From Nilaparvata lugens (Eukaryota > Arthropoda > Insecta > Hemiptera > Delphacidae), in the NCBI RefSeq assembly GCF_014356525.2, contig NC_052507.1, positions 38,366,368-38,430,367 of the forward strand: 64,000 nucleotides of DNA, written 5' to 3'. How positions within the stretch are numbered: position 1 is the first letter of the stretch; the number at the start of each line of letters is the position of its first letter. The position numbers and the translations under genes were made by a program. The notes under the pieces were generated by a model, which made no database searches, was not told the DNA's origin, and saw only the letters and a program-made list of their open reading frames with translations. Below, one piece after another: positions 1 to 11,198 of this stretch.

Positions 1-1025
1 TCTTTGATGTTAATATCGTCTCTGAAAAGAAGGATCGCTTTCTCTATTAACAAACCACACGACAACTACAACACTATACCGTAGTAGCTGCAGCATCCCT
101 CCCTTCCACCATTTTGTACCCTCCAAACCTGAAACCACTCCCCCCGTTATAGAATGAGACCTCAAGTCAACCACTTCATTTAAGTTTACGTCGTCGCCCC
201 TTCATTTCCGTTATGTCAACATTAAACAGCATCCAAATGATGTACGACGCCAGGTTATGAGTTATTATTTCTCTTCTTCTTTTTTCTCCTCCTTCTTCTT
301 GTTCTTCTTGTTCTTCTACTTCTCTTTCTTCTTATTCTTCCCTCTGCTCTTTAAACCAAAGCCAATCTCCACACTCATATTTTGATTATTATTTGTATTC
401 TAATATAGCGGCTAGACAAATAGCTCAACTTGAAGTATAACAGTTTAAGATATAACTTGGAAGAGCAGTTGGAGGGATTATGATGTTTGTTGAAAATCAA
501 CGCCAAAATTTTGTGCGAGAGATGAAAGGTGGCGTGTTTTTCATAAAAATAATAGCCTACGATGACAAATGACTAGCTCAAGTAATTTTGTTCCTTGTTC
601 TAGTTTTTGTCTCTTATTTTACATAGTATTTCTGTTTTATGTCTCTAGAGGAAGATAATAATTTGTTTTTTGGATCATGGAAAGATAATAATATATTTTA
701 TGTATCAGAAGACGCAACATTTTGATTTTTAACGAAAAACGGTCATATGGCAATCTTCATAGGGAATCAAGATTTTAGACCTATGGTTCTGATACTCTAT
801 GTTCCAAAAACTATTCTACTGATTCAAAAAGTTTGAATAATCTATCTAAAATGTGATATTTTTGAACTGTTACGGTTTTTCTTTTGAAGGTGAGCACATC
901 ATATTAAATTCAGTTTTGACGGCAGTTGTTCGTGATTTTATTACCAATATCCAACAGGCGCGGATGCAGGGGGGGCGATCCCCCCTCCCCACTTTCCGAG
1001 TGGTGTTTGATAAAACCTCTTATTC
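1..1025. other. Unassigned flank with short CT-rich stretch
   Basis: No coding signal or recognisable element. Positions about 266-345 are a C/T-rich run built from TTC/TTCTT units. Positions 966-1010 hold a short G-run then C-run (ggggggcgatcccccc core) that can fold on itself. The short open frames here have no recognisable protein features. Confidence 0.5.
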
Positions 1026-1161
1026 TTTTTACTTTCCTTGCCCTATTACCATAGGTAAGGAAAGTATTGCTTTCCGAAAAAAATTAAGGTACCCCAATTT
1101 CTAAATTTCTATACGTTTCAAGGTCCCCTGAGTCCAAAAAACTGGTTTTTGGGTATTGGTC

Positions 1162-1223
<62 letters not shown>

Positions 1224-1878
1224 AGTGTATGTGCGTCTGTGTACACGATATCTCATCTCCCAATTAACGGAATGACTTGAAATTTGGAACTTAAGGTCCT
1301 TTCACTATAAGGATCCGACACGAACAATTTCGATCAAATGCAATTCAAGATGGCAGCCAAAATGGCGAAAATGTTGTCAAAAACAGGGTTTTTCGTGATT
1401 TTCTCGGAAACGGCTCCAACGATTTTGATCAAATTCATACCTAAAATAGTCATCGATAAGCTCTATCAACTGCCACATTCCCATATCTGTAAAAATTTCA
1501 GGAGCTCCGCCCCATCAATGCAGATAGATTCCCAATTATCAGGCTTCAGATACAATTATAACAAAAAAAAATCAAGTGGAGTAGATTGAGCATGAAAATC
1601 TCTACAATTAATGTTCAGTAACATTTTCACCTAAAATTGAAAATAAGCTTCAAATTCGAGAAAATGTGATTATTCAATTGCAAATTATTGTTGATTCTAT
1701 TAAATCATTCACTATGAAGAGATAGCAGACCTCATGTGTGTCTCCAGCGTTATTGCCCTGTCACCAGCTGGCTCAAATATTTGAATAGTAGACTTGAGAT
1801 GCGCGGGAAAACTAGCGTCAGTGATCAATTTTCATAACGGCAAGGAAAGTTGTGTGAGTGCGCCACACCAGATTTTTT
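1026..1878. repeat. Interspersed repeat R1, copy 1 (internal GT microsatellite)
   Basis: This block matches 40281-41170 along nearly its whole length. Shared landmarks include a start at tttttactttccttgccc, the phrase aaggtaccccaatttctaaa, the (GT)n tract at the same place, and an end at accagatttttt. ACTTTCCTTGCC at 1031-1042 is matched by GGCAAGGAAAGT at 1839-1850, a 12 bp inverted pair near the ends, so a non-autonomous DNA transposon is plausible. Positions 1031-1065 also form a small hairpin of their own. No open frame with protein features is present. The exact termini and target duplication were not resolved. Confidence 0.7.
1166..1220. repeat. (GT)n microsatellite inside R1 copy 1
   Basis: About 27 uninterrupted TG/GT units followed by atgagtgtatgtg. 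The other R1 copy has the same microsatellite at the same place but about twice as long (40412-40518). Confidence 0.95.
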
Positions 1879-1969
1879 GATCCAGTTTTCAGCTATTTCC
1901 ACCAAATCGTGAAACAAAAATTCGTTTTCGCCTTTTTTTTAGATCATGAAATTCTTAATAATGAATTCT

Positions 1970-3090
1970 CCATTGTCATAACATTAAGATTTCGCACCAT
2001 GATATAAGCTCATTAGATCATGTTATATTCTATGAGAATCACCCGTTAGATGCTCTTAATTTAGTGGAGAGGCGCGCATAAGGACACCTCAAGGATCAAA
2101 ATTTCAAACACTCATAACTTTTGACACAATGATCGGATCTCATTGTACCACAGCTCATTCTTCTTTGCTCGTCAAGACGGTTCAAAGTCATGCATCATAT
2201 GTCGAATTCGATCGAAAAATATAAAATTCATCCCTGAGTGTAGTTTAACCAGTATTTCAATACACAAAGAAATGACCAATAATTTAGAGTTATGTATCTC
2301 GGTAACCCATTATTATAAAGAAGGACTTAATCTTTAATTTTGGAATTGAATTTCAATTTTTTCTCCTCTTTTAGTTGCTGTAAATGGAAGAATATGATCG
2401 TAATGTGAAATTCAATCATTAAAAAAATCAAGAAATCGACTTTCCTCATATCAACGGTCTAGGAAGTTCTATGATAGGAAACAGTGATTCAAAATTAATT
2501 TTAGGCAACTGAGCTCGTAGAGGATGGAAATGTCTACAATTTGGAATCAATCATGAGTTTCTATGATGTATCGGACTCATTTTAGATACTTGATTAAGAG
2601 AAAAATCCCGAAAAATGAGAAACTGAAATCGCTATTTTTAAAATAGGCTTTAACTTTCTAATGATATTCTAGTAGTATCGAAAGTTTCCTTCATTGTAGT
2701 GGAAAAAGAATATATACTTATTCACATCCACATTTTGAAATTTTATCCGAAGTATTTCACAAGATACGAAGCTTTGGATATGGAAATTGGTCATTTTTTG
2801 TGAATTGAAAAACTGGTTAAAGTACACTCAAGGATGAATTGTCTATTTTCTAATCGACTTTCACTTATGTTGCATGATTTTGAACCGCCTTGACGTGCCG
2901 AGAAGCTGTGATAGCCTACATTGAGATCTGATCATTGTGTCAAAAGTTATGATTGTTTGAAATTTTGATTCATGAGGTGTCCTTATGCGCGCCTCTCCAC
3001 TAAATTAAAAGCTTCTAACGTGTGATTCTCATAGAACATGATCTAATGAACTTATATAATGGTGCGAAATCTGGATGTGATGACAACAGA
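1970..3090. mobile_element. R2 element with long terminal inverted repeats
   Basis: The left arm (about 1970-2285) and right arm (about 2775-3090) are imperfect reverse complements over roughly 300 bp. Matching blocks include agatttcgcacca (1987) with tggtgcgaaatct (ending 3072), gtggagaggcgcgcataagg with its complement near 2977-2996, and acttttgacacaatgatc with its complement near 2932-2949. The centre holds no coding frame. This is the layout of a foldback or MITE-type DNA element. A right-arm-like fragment recurs at 33078-33222. The target duplication was not identified, so the outer limits are approximate. Confidence 0.7.
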
Positions 3091-3118
3091 GTTGCTGATG
3101 ATGATTTAAGCTGAAACT

Positions 3119-3330
3119 TGGGTGTTTTCCAAAATACAAGGATCCTGGAAATTCATATGGAATAGAGCGCTCTACCTGTAGAGCACAAAATTACGCTCAG
3201 AAGAATCTTGAATTATACATTTAAATGGTAACAATCGTAAGATATTGTCGATCAATAACGAAAATCATAGAAATTGATTTTTCTTAATATTTTACTTATT
3301 TTTGTAAAATTGTAACTCACTACTCATTAA
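3119..3330. repeat. R2-associated repeat block, copy 1
   Basis: From ggtgttttccaaaatacaag to aactcactactcattaa this block matches 33801-34060. Both copies lie just downstream of R2 arm sequence, so it may belong to a larger R2 family unit. The second copy is separated from its R2 arm by about 580 bp of other sequence. No coding potential is evident. Confidence 0.65.
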
Positions 3331-3870
3331 AGATAGGAAGTTCCGAATGGTCTCATTTTATTAGGAATTTCATAATCAAAATAAAAGGCGGGAGTAAATT
3401 TTCTGATCGATTATAGGATTTGGCGGAAATAACTGAAAACTGGAAAATGAACCGAAAATACGAGGTTTCTGGGTCACTCTGTATCTAGCACAAGGGGAAT
3501 TTTCCATGAAATACTTGGTACTGGATTTCTCTAATGTATCAAAAAAATCAGAACTACAATAAAAATGCGAAGTGACTGGACTACTACGCTAGTTGCAAAA
3601 ATAAGTATCATGACCTTGGCATTTAAATGAACAAATTCAAAAATCCAATCAACTTCAACAAAAAATAAAGCTCGCAAATACTGTTTCGGTTAAAAACTAC
3701 AAAAATTTTCCGTGTGTTGTTCCGTGGGGGCAGTTCCGGTGGGGGGGGTCCCCTGGACGATCTTCCCAATCACCCCCCCCCCACCAAGGTGCTTCTAGGT
3801 GCTTCAGGGTCCTGGATCCGCGCTTGATATCCATGACACTGGTGAGTTTTCGTGTGCGGAACTAACCAAA
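3331..3870. other. Unassigned segment with G-run/C-run hairpin
   Basis: No coding or mobile-element call. A run ggtgggggggg at 3738-3748 faces a C-run with acc at 3772-3783, giving a GC-rich stem of about 11 bp with a 23-base loop inside AT-rich DNA. Confidence 0.5.
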
Positions 3871-4140
3871 CCAGACAACGAACGCTCAAAGAAAGGAATA
3901 GATGGAAAAGTTTGGAACACCATTTTTGACCCCGCAGCTCTTTTTAGGATAGTAAATGGATAAACATATCAAAAGTCCTCACCCCTACCCCCTGTGCTAA
4001 GGGGGTGGGGGTGGTTTGAAAATACAATATTTTTTTCTTGCATATATCTCGAACAATATGCGTCTTTCGGAAATTTCTTTCGAATAGAAAATTAAAGCTT
4101 ACAAATTAGCCTACAAGATTCATTTGTAACATTTATTCAT
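3871..4140 (+). repeat. R3 family arm, direct copy
   Basis: It begins ccagacaacgaacgctcaaa and carries the R3 landmarks aagtttggaacac, cgcagctcttt, aaaagtcctcacccctac, gggggtgggggt, atatatctcgaacaa and gcgtctttcggaaat. It lies directly upstream of, and in the same orientation as, the left arm of the large R3 element at 4147. Confidence 0.75.
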
Positions 4141-4795
4141 ATACTGTAGTCCAGGCAACGAATGCTCAAAAAAATGTATAGAGGGAAAAGTTTGGAACAC
4201 AGTTTTTTATCCCGCAGCTCTTTTGAGGATAGTTAGGGGATAAACATATCAAAAGTCCTCACCCCTACGCCTTGTGATAAGGGGGTGGGGGTGTTTTGAA
4301 AGTACCATATTTTGGTTTTTTGCATATATCTCGAACAACATGCGTCTTTCGGAAATTTTTTTCGAATACAAAATTGAAGCTTACAAATTGACCTACAATT
4401 CTCATCTGTAAAATTTTCCGATATTTGTCATTGTTTTCTTGATATGAGTTTTTGAGTGTGTCACAATTTGAAGAGCACCCTTTCTGGCTCCGAGTTTTTC
4501 ATCTTTTTGGCCGTATTTCTTTTTAACGATTGATTGAAAAATTCCGTGCTAACCATGAGCTCATAAAACATAATATTCTCATCAATTTAATGATTGTATT
4601 ATTTCATCATTTTACGCATCTCCCTACAAATTGATGCAGACGTTATAGTGTTGAGTGTAAAATCTTCAGTTAACAACAATAGATCAATTCACAGGGAAAT
4701 TTGGAGGGAACGTTTGGAACACGTAGGGGATATTTGACTTCTCAGCTTTGTTTGGACTACTTAGAAAGTAAACATAACAAAAGTCCTCATCCCAA

Positions 4796-5011
4796 ATCAA
4801 ATCAAATCAAATGTTCAAAATTTTTATTTTATTTTTTTCTGAACTGAAAAGTGGACTCAAATCAACTCAAGTGGATAGCATAACCTATAATTTTTATTAA
4901 TTCATAACTCTACCTTCATTGTATTATCATTCATCACAATCATCATCACCTAGGCTTAAAATACTTCTAGAAAGTCGCCTTTGTAAAATAATAAATAAAT
5001 AAATAAAAATC
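4796..5011. mobile_element. Retroelement 3'-tail-like fragment nested in R3
   Basis: It interrupts a diverged R3 arm: tcctcatccc before it and cccttccccttggg after it are the two halves of the usual arm sequence. One end is three AAATC units and the other end is AAATAATAAATAAATAAATAAA. Both look like simple-repeat retrotransposon tails, so orientation is ambiguous. The (AAATC)n end resembles the tails at 8787 and 25161. No coding sequence. Confidence 0.5.
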
Positions 5012-5056
5012 CCTTCCCCTTGGGATCAGGGTGGTTTAAAAGTTGAGTTTTTTTCA

Positions 5057-6000
5057 TTAATAATAATAATAATAATGTTTTATTAACTCAAGAGATTTTA
5101 CAAACATAGAGTTTCGTCATACAGTAATTTAGAGTCAATACAATATTATTATAAGTTTACCATTCCATAGTATATTCAATATAAATCTTATCACAGCTTA
5201 TTTGTTCCACTGCTGAATCAGTCTAGATCATAATTGAATTTAACTATAACAGAAAAACAACAACAACATATCAATCTATTAATGATTTGAACAATACCAA
5301 TATTGATAACATTTATATCACAGTCAGGTAAATGGAGAATAAAAAGAATCAATCACAGTCAGGTAAAATCACAGAGACATTGTATAAAACATAAATAATC
5401 TATATCAATCGTCCCTACTCAAACTACATACACAAAATGCACATGAATGCGTCAATTATATGAAAATAATCTCAGCATCACGACAAATCAGTCAGAACAA
5501 AAAATATCTACAAATTTACACAAATCACAATAGTCATCATGGATGGCCCTCAAAAAACTCATCAAACGAGTAATATGCTCCTTCAACCAACAACTTATAA
5601 AGGTCAGCCTTGAACCCTCTCAATTCATCGCTAGTGGACGACAGCTTCAGAAAGCGTGGAAGTCTATTATAAAACTTGCACCCCGCATAACTAGGCTTCC
5701 TCTCAAATAGCTTTATCCTATGAGGCTGAGTTGCAAAGTTTTCTCTTCATCTAGTATTGTACAAATGCATATCGGCTCTAAGTCTGAAATTCGTTCTATT
5801 TTGGACTGAATACATGATCAGCCTGAAAATGTAAATTGAGTGTACAGTCAGTAGCGATAGCGATCTGAATGCTTCTCTACAAGAGTGGTTTTATCCGAGT
5901 CCCGTCAGATACCTAACAGCTTTCTTTTGTATGAGGAAAATTTTATCCAAGTTCGTTTTTGATGAACTGCCCCACAATTCAATACCATATACTAAGTGGG
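5057..6000 (-). mobile_element. NLR-1: 5'-truncated non-LTR retrotransposon
   Basis: On the minus strand this holds the C-terminal end of an APE/RT-type ORF2 (5537-6000) followed by a 3' UTR that ends in an (ATT)n tail at the edge of the R3 arm. It sits inside the R3 foldback element, so it inserted after R3. Everything upstream of the RT C-terminal region is missing, the usual outcome of aborted target-primed reverse transcription. Confidence 0.75.
5537..6000 (-). pseudogene. RT C-terminal fragment (NLR-1 ORF2)
   Basis: Reading the minus strand gives about 150 residues typical of the post-RT region of Jockey/CR1-type ORF2 proteins. It starts with VYGIELWGSSSKTNLDKIF, then IQKKAVRYLTGLG, a segment with NFRLRADMHLYNTR, and ends in YKLLVEGAYYSFDEFFEG before a stop at 5537. 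Two in-frame stops interrupt it, one after LTGLG and one after LYNTR, so it is dead. None of the catalytic RT motifs lie in the preserved part. The same region is present in NLR-2, NLR-4 and NLR-5, which supports the family call. Upstream of 6000 the similarity stops abruptly. Confidence 0.75.
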
Positions 6001-6558
6001 AATATTATTGCTTATACTTGCCATATACTACAAGAATGCTATAATACTCGTATAGCCATATACTCGTATTTATGGCTTACACGCATGTATCTTGGAAACA
6101 ATGCATCACAGCCACATAACTGACTGAATGAAAATAAAGCTAGATGAATTTCCTACAAGTTTTTTACAGTAGAATTTTGTGATATCTCCTTTAGTTTTCG
6201 AGATATTCACTTTTAAAAGAGTAGAATCTGCAAAAAGACAGTTTTTCTTCCACCTTTTCAACGTTCAGGGCTTATTACTCAACAACAATGCATCGAAAAA
6301 TGAGTACTTAACGTTGGGTTGTAGAGAATTAAACTCTCTTCAATTTGATGTACCTATTTTTCCACCATTTTAAGCTTTCCATAAATTGTTAAAACAGCTT
6401 TAGTGTTGAGAGTGAAATTTTCAATACAGCAACAATAGACATTTGACAATGTAATTTGGGCAAAATATCTGGAAAACAATTTTGACTCTGCAGCTTCATT
6501 AAGACTAGGAGCTGAACATATTGAAAATCCTCATCCCTAACCCCTGTACTAAAAGTAG

Positions 6559-6727
6559 GGTACCATAAAGATGACACTTGTTGCTGTATTGAGAATTTCA
6601 CTTTCAACACAACGCTGCTATAACAATTGATGACAATGCTATGACAATGGAATGGTACCATAAAGATGACACTTGTTGCTGTATTGAGAATTTCACTTTC
6701 AACACAACGCTGCTATAACAATTGATG
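6559..6727. repeat. Tandem duplication, 74 bp units at 95 bp period
   Basis: The segment 6559-6632 (ggtaccataaagatgacact...aacaattgatg) recurs at 6654-6727 with no difference I can see. A 21 bp spacer separates them. It lies inside the R3 element near the right arm, and the near-identity suggests a recent duplication. Confidence 0.85.
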
Positions 6728-7189
6728 AAAAGCTTAAAATGGTGAAAAAATACATAAAATTGAAGAGAATTCGATCCTCTACAACCCAAAGTTCCGTATA
6801 TAAGGCAAAAAAATTCAGTATGTAAAGTTATAAGGCCAAAAAGATGGAAAAATCGGAGCCGGAAGGGTTACTCTTCAAATTGTGACACCTCCAAGAGCTC
6901 ATATCTAGAAAACTATGAGAGATATGGAAAAATGTGACAAATAAAACTTGTAGGTTAATTTGTAAGCTTTAATTTTGTTTTCGACAAACATTTCCGAAAG
7001 ACGCATATTGTTCGAGATATGTGCAAAAAAACAAAATATGGTATTTTCAAACCACCCACACCCCCTTAACATAGAGGGAAGGAGTGAGGACTTTTGATAT
7101 GTTTACCCCCTTACTATCCTTAAAAGAGCTGCGGGGTCAAAAATTGTGTTCTGAACTTTTCCCTCTATAATCTTTCGTTGACTGGACTA

Positions 7190-8361
7190 AAAGATTATTT
7201 CTCCAACCTTTATAGAGAAATAATAACCTTTATAGAGATAAATAATAGAGAAATAAAAAAAAAACCTATAAAAAGATAACCTTTCCAATGATTTCTTAAT
7301 CTTAACCGCGAGAATTGTTTATGTTGGTGCACTAAAGTTTCAATTTCCAATAGATAAAATTATATTTGAAACAACATTAGAACTAACATAAGTTTTGAAT
7401 TCATACGTCACCGAATCAATTAATAATTTCATCATGGTAGCTTGATGGTAAATTGAGAAGTGACTAGAATTTGAATCACAAAATTCTTGAATAAACTCCA
7501 CAAGATCATTCATTCAATAATGGTGTAAAGTAGCTCTAACACCCGTTTGCACAAAAGCTTTTTTGTGGAATTTGACAGGTTTTTGTGCAGCCGGGCTCAT
7601 GACTTGCAAGTGATACGTCGCGACGCGGGTCTGCAAGAAGAGATTATACTAAAATATAAGATCACATTCCAATGTTCAAATGTGCTAGCTTCATCTCAAT
7701 GTGAACAAAAATATGATCACAATATGACATTTTACCAGACTCACGTCACGTTGGTTGCGAAGCGTTTCAATATACGGCTAGCGTTAAACTGTACTGTACT
7801 TGAGAACGAAGGTCCTATTAATATTATTTTGAAGGTATTCACTCATGTTATAGGGAAAGATACGCTAGTTTCCTGTAAGTTTATTCTATAATAATACTCA
7901 ACAAGAGTAATAATTTTCACAAGTATAGTATAAAACAGACTTTAAGTAAATCATTAAGCTAACAAAATAGTGACGATTGAGATAGTAGGCGTATAAAGAA
8001 GCACTGAATCTTGAGAGACAACAGTCGACACATTGCTTCAATCTCCGTTGCATCGCTTAGAAAGAAGAGCTCCGGAAATCTTCGGGTCCGACTAATTAAG
8101 AGCATTGAAAAACGGAGACGTTGTGATAAATCATACCCCGCCCCTTTCAACCAACTATGGAACTTTTGAATCAAAATGCCTAATTAGTAGTTAGTTGAGC
8201 GAGTCTAGCATTCAGTTGTTTTTGCGGTCTTCCTCACTTCATTGCAATGCTAGACACAGTTTGGCTTCGATGAAATTTTGAAAGTGAAAAACGAAAAATT
8301 AGATATTTCTTCTAATTGCATTAAGTTGCGAATGTCTCCTGACTGAGTATCTTTTTTATTA
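7190..8361. other. Unassigned segment
   Basis: No supported gene. Positions 7205-7290 contain short A-rich near-duplications of an aacctttatagagaaataa phrase. A 114-codon open frame from 7547 begins with TTG, has no internal domain signature and was not accepted as a gene. Confidence 0.4.
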
Positions 8362-8725
8362 TAGTGAGGTTCACGTTATAATGTCACTAGAAAGTATAGG
8401 ACTACAGTGTGGCCGATTCTCTGCCTTATCACTTCCTTCTATAGAAAATAGCTTATACCGATAAATCTGATGTAATATTAACTGTTCATTTTTGTAAAAA
8501 ATAAACAAATATATTTTATTCGTCGGGGAAAGATATTTTCAATGATTAAATAATAAATTGATATTCAATATTTTGTTCATTAATTATATTTCTACATTGT
8601 TAATCTGGCAAAGTTGCGGAGCTAGAAAATGATATCGTTATATTCTTTGTCGAATGGTAGACAAGGATAGCAACATGCAACACTAATGTTAATCAAATAC
8701 TGCCATTATAACGTGAACCTCACTA
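8362..8725. mobile_element. 364 bp MITE with TA target duplication
   Basis: The ends are a perfect inverted repeat of about 22 bp: TAGTGAGGTTCACGTTAT at 8362 and its complement ending at 8725 (ATAACGTGAACCTCACTA). The dinucleotide TA flanks both sides (8360-8361 and 8726-8727). Short length, intact termini and TA duplication fit a Tc1/mariner-like non-autonomous element. The interior is AT-rich and has no coding frame. I cannot see a related full-length transposase in the window. Confidence 0.85.
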
Positions 8726-9218
8726 TACGAATAATACGAATACCTCCCAATGAATATTCTCTATGCTGGACAGAAAGAGAATAATCAAATCAAATCAAAA
8801 TTTTTATCAAATCAAAATGTGCCCAATTACAAAAAATACAAGTTACAAAGATAAATTAACTTAGACAAAATAAATAATACACTTTAACGATTTTAAAAGT
8901 ATAAGATGAAAGAAAACAAATACAAATTGCAAAAAGAAAATAAGAATTATACATCAGATGTTGATAGAGAATTAATAAAAATAGGGAAAATAACGAAAAT
9001 TTATTAGAAAGGAATGGAATAAAAAGGAAAAGGGAAAAATTGTTTTACACAACAATAATAATACATTTTTATCGTTGAGGCAGGCGGCAGTGACAATTAA
9101 AGGAGAATTTTAAAACTTCAGCCAGCAAAAATTGAAAAATTCTAATAATGTCAGCATGCTGTCATTTATTTAACTTGACGTTTCTTAAATTATGTGAACG
9201 TTTGTTATATCATTAGTT

Positions 9219-9707
9219 TTATAAATTGATTGTGCTGTTATTATTGAGATACAGCATTACATCCTTCTTAGAGTAGTCACGAATATTTGGAGGAAGTCTC
9301 TTAAATAAGTAAGGATTTACATAATATAGGGATCTTTTACCATAAATATTATTGAATCTGGGTACTACATGTATTGATGGAGATCTTGAATTGTAGGGAG
9401 AGGCAGGAGCAAGGAGCCCATAGTATAAATTGTCTTTGTGGAGTATTACAATTTTGAAAAGGTAAAAATGTTTGGGCGATAAGGTATGATAGAATATTTG
9501 TAAGATACGTGGGTTGTATGGAACAATATTATAAACATCAAGAATTCTAGTAGTTATACATTTCAATGTTCTCAATTGAATTCGTTCAACTCTAGATAAA
9601 AAATAATTGGCTGCACTTCCCCATGATTCAATACCATATCTAATTATTGGTTCCATCAAGGACTTATAAATCAGATACAAGCAGTCAGGGGTGATATTTT
9701 TATGCAA
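9219..9707 (-). pseudogene. RT C-terminal region of NLR-2 ORF2
   Basis: This 162-residue frame begins MHKNITPDCLYLIYKSLMEP and contains IRYGIESWGSAANYFLSRVE, then VERIQLRTLKCITTR. The pattern 'Y.I..WG...-.L...Q-R.LK.I' marks the region after the RT thumb in Jockey/CR1-type ORF2 proteins. It ends naturally at 9219 (NNNSTINL). It belongs downstream of the RT frame at 10012-11103, from which it is separated by about 300 bp of degraded sequence (9710-10011) where the frame is lost. No separate function. The nuclease-type cysteines sometimes found at ORF2 C-termini are not apparent. Confidence 0.75.
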
Positions 9708-10011
9708 ATAAAAGATTTTGCGTTAAGCGCTTGAAGTTTTTTGAAATGTAGTCTATGTGAGGACACCATCTCAGGCTGCTATCGATTATAATGCCAAGGT
9801 AACGGGTACTATTTACTAAAGTAAGAGACGGACAAGTGCAGATCTGAGAAGCATTCGCATGAAGGCAATGACAGTCGTGGCAATACAGTTGGATTTACGT
9901 TGCATCTCAGATGTGGAGATTTAAAATGCATAAGTACAGTTTTTCCCTGTTGATTATGAGATTTTTGTCATGGGACCATTTCAGAATTCTGTTGTAATCA
10001 AACTGTATCAA

Positions 10012-11103
10012 TTATTGCTCAGCCACTTTTGAATTCTTACGTCCAACAATCAGAGCTGTATCGTCAGCATACATTAATACTTCATCATGTCTGATTACTT
10101 TGGAAATTGAATTTACATAGATATTGTACAAAATGGGACCTAAAATGCTCCCCTGCGGAACCACAAAATCGTCACATTTATATAATCCACTGTGATTGCC
10201 CCCTAGGTTGACCATAAAGTGTCTATCACTCAAATAGCTCTCAAACAATTTTAATACATTGCCAGTAATTCCAATATTAAGTAATTCTTTAAGAAGTATC
10301 CTATGATTAAGTGTATCAAATGCTTTAGAATAATCTATGAATAGCGCAAGAACATGATATCTGTCATTCAGGAGAGTATTTATATTATATGTAAAATTCA
10401 CTAGAAGTGACTCAGTGCATTTTCTTTTTTGGAATCCATATTGATAATTTGAAATAATATTGTTCTGGAGTATGTATTTATTTAATTGTGTTAATAGATA
10501 TTTTTCAAAAATTTCTTCTGGTACTGACAATTTAAAGATTGGTCTGAAATTATTGAAGTTATCACGTGCACCAGATTCATGAATTGGTTTAACTATTAAA
10601 ATCTTCAGGGAGTCGGGGAAAATGCCTTCTAAAATAGATAGGTTGATCATGCGGCAAAGGGGAGTACAAAAATAGTCTTCAAGGGTTTGCAATTCCAATA
10701 CACCTATACCATCATATCCAGGGGATTTGTTTTTATCCATATCATGAACTATTTGTTTAATGTCTTGAATAGTAGCTTGTCTTAGGTAAAAGTTGTGATT
10801 AGGTGGGATTGAAACAGAGTCATCAAGGATTATTGGACATAAATGGGAAGTATTTCTAATATTTGTTATGAAGGAATCCGCGAAGGCTGAGCAAATTTGG
10901 TCTGGATTTGAGAATTTGTAAGAGAAATCTTTAAGAATTCTACTATCTGAGACGTCTGATGATCGTCCTAAAATACCATTTATACACTTCCATTTCTTTC
11001 TGATATTGTTTTTTGAATCATTGAAGCTTTTTATTATAAGTTCGTTTAGCATGTGTGATATTTTTATTGAGTTTTTTCCTATAAGCTTCTGTACCTTAAA
11101 CAT
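10012..11103 (-). pseudogene. Reverse transcriptase domain of NLR-2 ORF2
   Basis: The 363-residue frame covers the APE-RT linker and most of the RT domain. It runs from the linker (SNPDQICSAFADSFI) to the fingers (DGIGVLELQ; ILIVKPIHESG with NFRPI), then NYQYGFQKRKCTESLL, the catalytic block FIDYSKAFDTLNHRILLKEL, VVPQGSILGPILYNIYVN and the catalytic YADDTALIVG. All three catalytic aspartates are therefore still visible. It would synthesise cDNA directly on nicked genomic DNA by target-primed reverse transcription. It stops soon after YADD (KVAEQ, stop at 10012), losing the thumb and C-terminal region to a frameshift. Relatives in this window are NLR-4 and NLR-5. The assignment is secure; activity is not expected. 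Confidence 0.88.
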
Positions 11104-11198
11104 TTTTGTACACAGTATTCTTAGGGTTGCTTTTGGTACGCCTGAGTAAGATATCTCTTATTTTGAGCTTATTAGTTCATTTGTCATCCAGTTATTTT

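Larger units (their letters stand above)
4147..7189. mobile_element. R3 foldback element with nested insertions
   Basis: The left arm (about 4147-4515) begins TAGTCCAGGCAACGAA. The right arm (about 6830-7189) is its reverse complement and ends TTCGTTGACTGGACTA. Both arms carry the gggggtg stretch, the atatctcgaaca phrase and an outer block with tcacaatttgaagag. Diverged partial arm copies lie at about 4690-5040 and 6435-6560. A minus-strand retrotransposon fragment (5057-6000) and a tail-like fragment (4796-5011) are nested inside. No transposase frame is seen, so the class is undetermined. A solo arm recurs at 30754-31110. Confidence 0.65.

Noticed and set aside
7547..7891. A 114-codon open frame.
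   Set aside because: Starts with TTG, has no homologous-looking domain, and lies among decayed repeats. The first ATG comes late in the frame.
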